From contig JBJXGF010000029.1 of NCBI GenBank assembly GCA_046153015.1, positions 1-6,968 on the forward strand: a stretch of DNA of 6,968 nt. Direction: 5' to 3'. A program made the position numbers and the translations under genes. The stretch is from JBJXGF01 sp046153015 (lineage in GTDB: Bacteria; Actinomycetota; Acidimicrobiia; Acidimicrobiales; CAIXPF01). This document shows positions 5,800-6,968 of this stretch, piece after piece (position 1 is the first letter of the stretch; the number at the start of each line of letters is the position of its first letter). The notes beneath the pieces were generated by a model. It was not told the DNA's origin. It did not search any database and saw only the letters and a program-made list of their open reading frames with translations.

Positions 5800-6699
5800 A
5801 TGACCTACCGACCCGCACCCGCTCCCACCCACGAGCCCTTGCCGGCACAGGTCGGTTCACTTGATCTGGACCAGCTTGCGGTCCGGTACCGCAGAGGCGA
5901 GTCCATCCAGGCTCTCGCCGACAGCGTGGCAGTCAGCGCCTCCACCCTGCGGCGTCGTCTTCTCGCTGCCGGAGTGGAACTCCGCTTGTCCGGCACGCCC
6001 CTGGGCCGCCCCGACCCCGACGTGCTGCGCCAGGATCTCAACGACGGTCTCACCCCAACAGAAATCGCCGAACGATACCGAGTCGGCAGATCCGCCGTAT
6101 CCAACTGGCTCACCGTGACCGGCCTCCGCCGCAGTCCAAGTGAGCGACCCACCCACCACGACCTCGCGGAGCTCTACCAACGCCAACAGCGCAGCGCCGC
6201 CGACGTCGCCCACCGCTACGGCGTCACCAACGCCACCGTCTACAACTGGCTCCGCCAGGCCGCCATCCCCACACATGCCGAGGCCGCCGCCCAGGACAAG
6301 GTCAGGTCCGACGAGGCCGTTCGCGAGCTCTACGTGGAGCAGGAACTCGCCTGGACGGCGATCGCACGACTGGTCGGATGCAGCACATCAACCGTCGCCC
6401 GGGCTCTTGAACGACAGCACACCCCACGACGGCGGCGACAACCGCGTTTCGAACCGCAGGCCCTCCGAGACGCAATCGCTGCTGGCTGCTCCGCAGCCGA
6501 CATCGCCCGCCAACACGACACAGCGGCCAGCACCGTCTACCGAGCGCTTCGGCGTCACGGAATCGACAACCCCAGCACGGCCAGACGCCGATCGATCACC
6601 ACCGCGCTCCAACAGCTCGACCACTCCCTCAAACATCAGCTGGAGCGACACCTCCGCGATCGTCAGCCACCTGTCGCACCTCCCGATCGAGGGCCCTGA
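5800..6699 (+). CDS. DNA-binding protein made of five tandem helix-turn-helix units
   Basis: The 299 residues divide into five similar units of 47-52 residues: about 22-62 (SIQALADSVAVSASTLRRRL), 74-110 (TPTEIAERYRVGRSAVSNWL), 119-157 (SAADVAHRYGVTNATVYNWL), 171-208 (WTAIARLVGCSTSTVARAL) and 217-256 (SAADIARQHDTAASTVYRAL). Each has the pattern of a homeodomain-like/resolvase-type HTH: a short helix, a turn with Gly or Asp, then a recognition helix with S/T, a hydrophobic residue and W/R-A/L. Basic linkers (PRRRRQPR) separate some. The C-terminal 40 residues form a possible amphipathic helix and a Pro-rich end. No catalytic, effector or membrane domain is seen. The start lies three bases after the previous stop with only a weak ribosome binding site, so translation is probably coupled. 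The role could be a regulator, or an architectural or replication/transposition protein binding repeated sites; the sequence does not decide. Confidence 0.8.
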   Translation: MTYRPAPAPTHEPLPAQVGSLDLDQLAVRYRRGESIQALADSVAVSASTLRRRLLAAGVELRLSGTPLGRPDPDVLRQDLNDGLTPTEIAERYRVGRSAVSNWLTVTGLRRSPSERPTHHDLAELYQRQQRSAADVAHRYGVTNATVYNWLRQAAIPTHAEAAAQDKVRSDEAVRELYVEQELAWTAIARLVGCSTSTVARALERQHTPRRRRQPRFEPQALRDAIAAGCSAADIARQHDTAASTVYRALRRHGIDNPSTARRRSITTALQQLDHSLKHQLERHLRDRQPPVAPPDRGP

Positions 6700-6848
6700 C
6701 CTCCGCCTCGACAGCGGACCGCGCGAACCACGCGATCCAGGCACGGACCGAACCACCGAAATGGTGGTCAGCCCAGCGAGGGACAGATCGTCATCGATCA
6801 CCTGACCAAGCTCGCCACCGCCGGCGGGATCCCTGCTCGCCACCTAGT
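6700..6848. other. Short stretch between the HTH gene and the insertion sequence
   Basis: No complete gene is present. The frame of the HTH gene stays open past its stop, and from about 6766 reads GGQPSEGQIVIDHLTKLATA, then GGIPARHLVSW, with mostly G/C third positions. It has no start codon. It may be the beginning or middle of a gene cut by the insertion sequence at about 6849. The evidence is short and weak. Confidence 0.3.
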
Positions 6849-6968
6849 GTCCTGGAAGGTTGATCAGCTAAGTATTTGGTGTGGTCAGGAATTTTGGGTG
6901 GGTGGGGCGCGTTCTGTCAGGTACGCCCTGATAGAAGGAGTTCCTGATGGCCCGTGCTGGACGTCGTA
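6849..6968 (+). mobile_element. Left end of an insertion sequence, possibly IS30 family
   Basis: At about 6847 the base composition switches from C-rich coding-like sequence to a more A/T- and G-rich, non-coding leader (GTATTTGGTGTGGTC, then GGAATTTTGGGTGGG). This is typical of an insertion sequence terminus with its transposase promoter. A transposase-like start follows at 6947. The exact terminus and any target duplication (CTAG at 6844-6847 is adjacent) cannot be fixed without the other end. IS30 is suggested only by resemblance of the first seven residues to actinobacterial IS30 proteins. Confidence 0.5.
6947..6968 (+). CDS. Start of a transposase gene (3' end outside window)
   Basis: ATG at 6947 is preceded by AGAAGGAG (6933-6940) six bases upstream, a strong ribosome binding site. 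Only MARAGRR is visible. Basic openings of this kind occur in actinobacterial IS30-family transposases, and the preceding A/T-richer leader fits an insertion sequence. Seven residues cannot prove the family. Confidence 0.5.

Noticed and set aside
5522..5803. Open frame overlapping the peptidase stop by one base (TGATG)
   Set aside because: It is a low-complexity Ser/Thr/Pro/Ala reading; it runs through the 12-bp hairpin, and the neighbouring frame with CPTC has better coding character.
6140..6805. Plus-strand open frame of 221 codons within and after the HTH-array gene
   Set aside because: It is a Ser/Pro/Thr-rich out-of-frame reading of the HTH gene without motifs.
1..6968. CRISPR array or rRNA genes
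   Set aside because: No regularly spaced repeats and no rRNA-like segments are seen; the only direct repeat noted has two copies of 11 bp.

Overview
The window is high-GC DNA with strong G/C preference at third codon positions. The families found (a serial tyrosine-recombinase module, IS256-, IS3- and IS30-type transposase pieces) are common in Actinobacteria, so an actinobacterial host is the best guess; nothing fixes the genus. It looks like an accessory region that has received several mobile elements: most genes are truncated or frameshifted, and two longer genes look intact.

Layout. 1-96: the last 31 codons of an unidentified gene. About 126-1580: the 3' part of a recombinase-trio (RIT-like) element, with the C-terminal half of one tyrosine recombinase overlapping by 4 bp a second recombinase that is broken by one frameshift near 908-916. 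About 1580-2240, minus strand: an IS256-family (Mutator) transposase fragment cut at its 3' end exactly where the recombinase element ends. 2240-2694: no recognised gene, but a possible 55-residue membrane peptide on the minus strand, a tRNA T-arm-like motif and a short coding-like stretch. 2695-2990: the tail of an IS3-family OrfB with a 1-bp frameshift. 3011-3095: a dyad, a GC-rich palindrome and an 11-bp direct repeat in front of the next gene. 3090-5522: an intact 810-residue S8 (subtilisin-like) peptidase with a strong ribosome binding site. 5529-5559: a 12-bp hairpin just after its stop. About 5566-5796: the C-terminal part of an unidentified reading frame with a CxxC motif. 5800-6699: a 299-residue protein made of five tandem helix-turn-helix units, starting 3 bp after the previous stop. 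From about 6849: the left end of another insertion sequence, with its transposase starting at 6947 and running off the window.

How the parts relate. The recombinases and transposases are mobile-element machinery and, apart from the incomplete gene at 6947, none looks functional as written. The S8 peptidase is a self-contained transcription unit whose base composition differs from the C-rich coding strand of its neighbours, so it may have arrived separately. The CxxC frame and the five-HTH protein probably form one translationally coupled unit; their job cannot be read from sequence. The HTH array and the peptidase are the two items most deserving follow-up.
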